A stretch of 8,153 nt of DNA, taken from assembly GCA_018055865.1 (NCBI GenBank), contig JAGPGR010000066.1, positions 1 to 8,153 on the forward strand, written 5' to 3'. Origin of the DNA: Paludibacteraceae bacterium (GTDB taxonomy: Bacteria; Bacteroidota; Bacteroidia; Bacteroidales; Paludibacteraceae). The translations under genes were made by a program, and so were the position numbers. Of this stretch, positions 5,772-8,153 are shown piece by piece; positions within the stretch are counted from its first letter, which is position 1, and every line of letters begins with the position of its first letter. The notes beneath the pieces were generated by a model. That model ran no database searches, had not been told where the DNA came from, and saw only the letters and a program-made list of their open reading frames with translations.

Positions 5772-8153
5772 TTAAATGGCAATCAATTTTCCCAAACTCA
5801 CGTAATACAAACAGGCTTTCACGGGTTTATATCCCATCTCGGTCAAGAAATCCGAATACCCGCGGAGTTGCCTTATGTGAAATGCTCGTTCTTCCTGACC
5901 GAATTTGTAATCAATGACAGTTGCATTGTTATTTTTCAGTATCACCCGGTCTGGACGGTATTTGTAGCCTTCGGGATGTAAAATTGTGGCTTCGTTCAGT
6001 ACCTCGGCAGAATGGTCAAACCACTCATCCACTTCGGGCAGTGACCAGAATCGCTCCAACTCCTGGCGTATTTCAGGCAAATCAGTCTGGCTTATTTTTC
6101 CGGACGAAAGCTGCAGGATTATCGCTTTTTCTTCGTCGCCCCTGCAGATGGTTTGGCGCAGAATGTCGTGCATGATGGTACCGTAGTTCACCCGGCTTTC
6201 GGATATTGAAGCTGTTTTCCAGTAGTCGGCGCTTGTGTGACGTATTTTCAGTCTGTCGCTGCTGTCGCTGACAGGGTAGGAGGTCAGTTTTTTTGAAATT
6301 CCTTCTGTCTTTTTCACTTTGTATACGGCTCTGGTGGGCTCACCGATTTCAAAAACCGTTTTATCTTCATTCCAGCAATGGCTAAGGTCATCATTTTCAT
6401 TCAGAGAATTGAACAGTAAATCGGATATTTTCGTCAAATTTTTCAAAGAAGTATCAGAAGGTGCCTCGGCAAAGCAAATCATTTCATTTCTTGCCCGGGT
6501 AAAAGCCACGTACGCAAGATTCAGATTGTCGACAAACTGATGCATTTGTTCATCGAAATATTCGTTCCGGAAAATGGTGTTTTCAAGCACTTTGCTGTAT
6601 TGAACGGGCATCAGAGGCAGTTCATCGAATGGAGCTAAGGATGTTTCGCACCAAAGCAACGGTGCTGTAAAACCCGCAGCATCGATATTCCAGTTGCAAA
6701 AAGGAATTATAACTACTTTGAAATCAAGTCCTTTTGATTTGTGAATTGTCATAACCCGAAATGCCTGCTCATTCTCCGGAGCATTTATAAATTGCTTTTC
6801 TCCATTTTCGTCCCACCAGCTTAGAAAACTGTTCAGGTCGGCGTTGCGATTGTTTATAAATTTGAAAACAAGATCCTGGAATGCTTGCAGAAAGACGGTT
6901 TCGCCATACCATTTTTCCAGCTGAAATACACTGATGAGCTTTTCGGTAGCTTCAAAGAGCGATAGATGGCTCATTTCTTCCAAACATGCATTTTCTTCGT
7001 CAGTGAATAGTGTCGATTGAGCTGCATTTCCTTCTCCTTTGCCTTTCAGACACGAGCGAACAGATTCATCTTCACTCCGTTTCAATTTACCGAGCTGGTA
7101 TTCGTATTGCATTATTGCTCGGTTCACATCGTCGTTCGGATTGAAAATCAACTTTAATGTGGAAATTATAAAATTGACCGAAGACGATGAAGTCATTGTC
7201 AGACCTTCATTTCCTACAATTTCGTAGCTGAATCCGGGACGTGCTCCCGGTGAGTTTTTGAATGTCACCAAATAATTAATCAATGTAGTGGCATGATCGT
7301 TATTTCTTACCAAAAAAGCAACATCTTTCGGTTTGAATCCTCTGTCAACCAACTCCTCGAGCAATGCGGGAATTTTTTCTAATACCGCCGTTTCCCAGTC
7401 GGCTTTAATACCTTCTTTATCAACGAACTGAATCTGAACATGTCCTGATTCGGCATTTCCCGAAACGTGTTGTTCTATGTCACTGTAAGCATGTGAAATC
7501 TTTGATTTTAGAGCCTCCAGGTTTGGATTTTCGATGCCTGCTGGACCGATTCCGGCATTTAATTTCTCCTGCAACTTTCCTGCTGCATGTTTGAAAAAAG
7601 AATTGTTGAAGTGAATGATATTTTTATCACTTCGCCAGTTTACATCCAGTGTGTTTTGTTTGATTTGTAAAGAAGAAAAATCATTATTTACCTGTTGGTC
7701 AAGTAGTTTCCAGTCCGAATTTCGCCAGCGGTAAATACTTTGCTTCACATCACCCACTACCATGTTTTTTCCGCCACCGGCCAAGCTGTTCGAAATCAGC
7801 GGTTTGAAATTTTTCCATTGTAGTAAGGAAGTGTCCTGAAACTCATCAATCATGTAATGATCAATGTTTACGCCCGTTCGTTCGTACACGAAAGGAGTCT
7901 CACTATCGTCGATGATTTTGTTCAGCAGCAAATTTGTGTCTGCCAGCAGCATTATGTTTTGTTCGTTGGTCAGTCTTTTTATCTGTAAAGCCAGGTCAGA
8001 AAGGATGCCGAGCGTGCTGAGGTGTTTGTTGATTATTTTAGCAGTATTGTAAGGGATAATTCCCCTTGTAAGCAATTCGGTGATGTTTCTCAGACTTTCC
8101 CCCAGACCATTGTTGTAAGCGTTTTCAATGGCTTCTTTGATGTGCGTTGGAGC
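5772..8153 (-). CDS. AddA/RecB-like UvrD-family helicase with C-terminal PD-(D/E)XK nuclease (5' end outside window)
   Basis: The frame is open to the window edge, giving 793 residues of the C-terminal part; the start and the Walker A motif lie upstream. Numbering from the first visible residue, superfamily 1 helicase motifs are: II IDEFQDT (102-108), III GDVKQSIYRWR (134-144), a NWRSD element (172-176), V TIHKSKGLDF (469-478) and VI VAFTRAR (549-555). The tail holds a RecB-type nuclease: GTIMHDIL (His662), PDRV (Asp735), VIDYKFG (Asp748, Lys750) and QLRGY (Gln762). All catalytic positions are present, so both activities are probably intact. Such proteins resect double-strand breaks for recombination, usually together with an AddB-like partner, which would be expected just upstream, beyond the window. 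A TTG at 8075 is an internal codon, not the start. Full-length relatives are about 1,000-1,100 residues, so roughly a quarter is missing. No clear terminator follows its stop. Confidence 0.93.
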   Translation of the reverse strand, partial: APTHIKEAIENAYNNGLGESLRNITELLTRGIIPYNTAKIINKHLSTLGILSDLALQIKRLTNEQNIMLLADTNLLLNKIIDDSETPFVYERTGVNIDHYMIDEFQDTSLLQWKNFKPLISNSLAGGGKNMVVGDVKQSIYRWRNSDWKLLDQQVNNDFSSLQIKQNTLDVNWRSDKNIIHFNNSFFKHAAGKLQEKLNAGIGPAGIENPNLEALKSKISHAYSDIEQHVSGNAESGHVQIQFVDKEGIKADWETAVLEKIPALLEELVDRGFKPKDVAFLVRNNDHATTLINYLVTFKNSPGARPGFSYEIVGNEGLTMTSSSSVNFIISTLKLIFNPNDDVNRAIMQYEYQLGKLKRSEDESVRSCLKGKGEGNAAQSTLFTDEENACLEEMSHLSLFEATEKLISVFQLEKWYGETVFLQAFQDLVFKFINNRNADLNSFLSWWDENGEKQFINAPENEQAFRVMTIHKSKGLDFKVVIIPFCNWNIDAAGFTAPLLWCETSLAPFDELPLMPVQYSKVLENTIFRNEYFDEQMHQFVDNLNLAYVAFTRARNEMICFAEAPSDTSLKNLTKISDLLFNSLNENDDLSHCWNEDKTVFEIGEPTRAVYKVKKTEGISKKLTSYPVSDSSDRLKIRHTSADYWKTASISESRVNYGTIMHDILRQTICRGDEEKAIILQLSSGKISQTDLPEIRQELERFWSLPEVDEWFDHSAEVLNEATILHPEGYKYRPDRVILKNNNATVIDYKFGQEERAFHIRQLRGYSDFLTEMGYKPVKACLYYVSLGKLIAI

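Noticed and set aside
8073..8075. TTG as the start of the helicase-nuclease gene
   Set aside because: The frame stays open upstream to the window edge with plausible protein, and the Walker A motif is still missing, so the true start is outside.

Overview
The window reads as a piece of a Bacteroidetes chromosome, most likely order Bacteroidales. Three genes or operons start behind the Bacteroidetes sigma-factor motif TAnnTTFG-type (-7 box TAnnTTTG). Start codons follow A-rich stretches rather than Shine-Dalgarno sequences. Gene content (relaxed-lipobox beta-propeller lipoprotein, BtuB-like TonB-dependent receptor, AddA-like helicase-nuclease) also fits. Every gene I can support is on the minus strand, so transcription runs from high to low coordinates.

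Region by region in transcription order. From 8153 to 5772 lies the C-terminal three quarters of a UvrD/AddA-type helicase fused to a RecB-family nuclease domain; its start is outside the window. Next comes rplS (bL19, 5570-5223), with its own consensus promoter, a leader of about 80 bases and a strong intrinsic terminator. A new promoter then drives a tightly coupled pair encoding an MlaE-type permease (5105-4365) and MlaF-type ATPase (4362-3604), the core of a lipid-trafficking ABC transporter. No substrate-binding MCE gene follows; an exonuclease III gene (xth, 3537-2758) does.

The most interesting part is 2690-1. A promoter at 2666-2673 sits inside a small inverted repeat and leads into a beta-propeller surface lipoprotein (2624-1224). 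This is followed 15 bases later by a small protein gene with a TTG start (1208-846), and 4 bases later by a BtuB-like TonB-dependent receptor (841 to beyond the window edge). A strong hairpin followed by a U-rich tract overlaps the end of the small gene and sits just before the receptor start. I read this as a likely outer-membrane uptake operon, plausibly for a corrinoid, in which translation of the small gene could control receptor expression. No cobalamin riboswitch is visible, so the regulation, if corrinoid-related, would be of another kind. The substrate and the regulatory role are inference.
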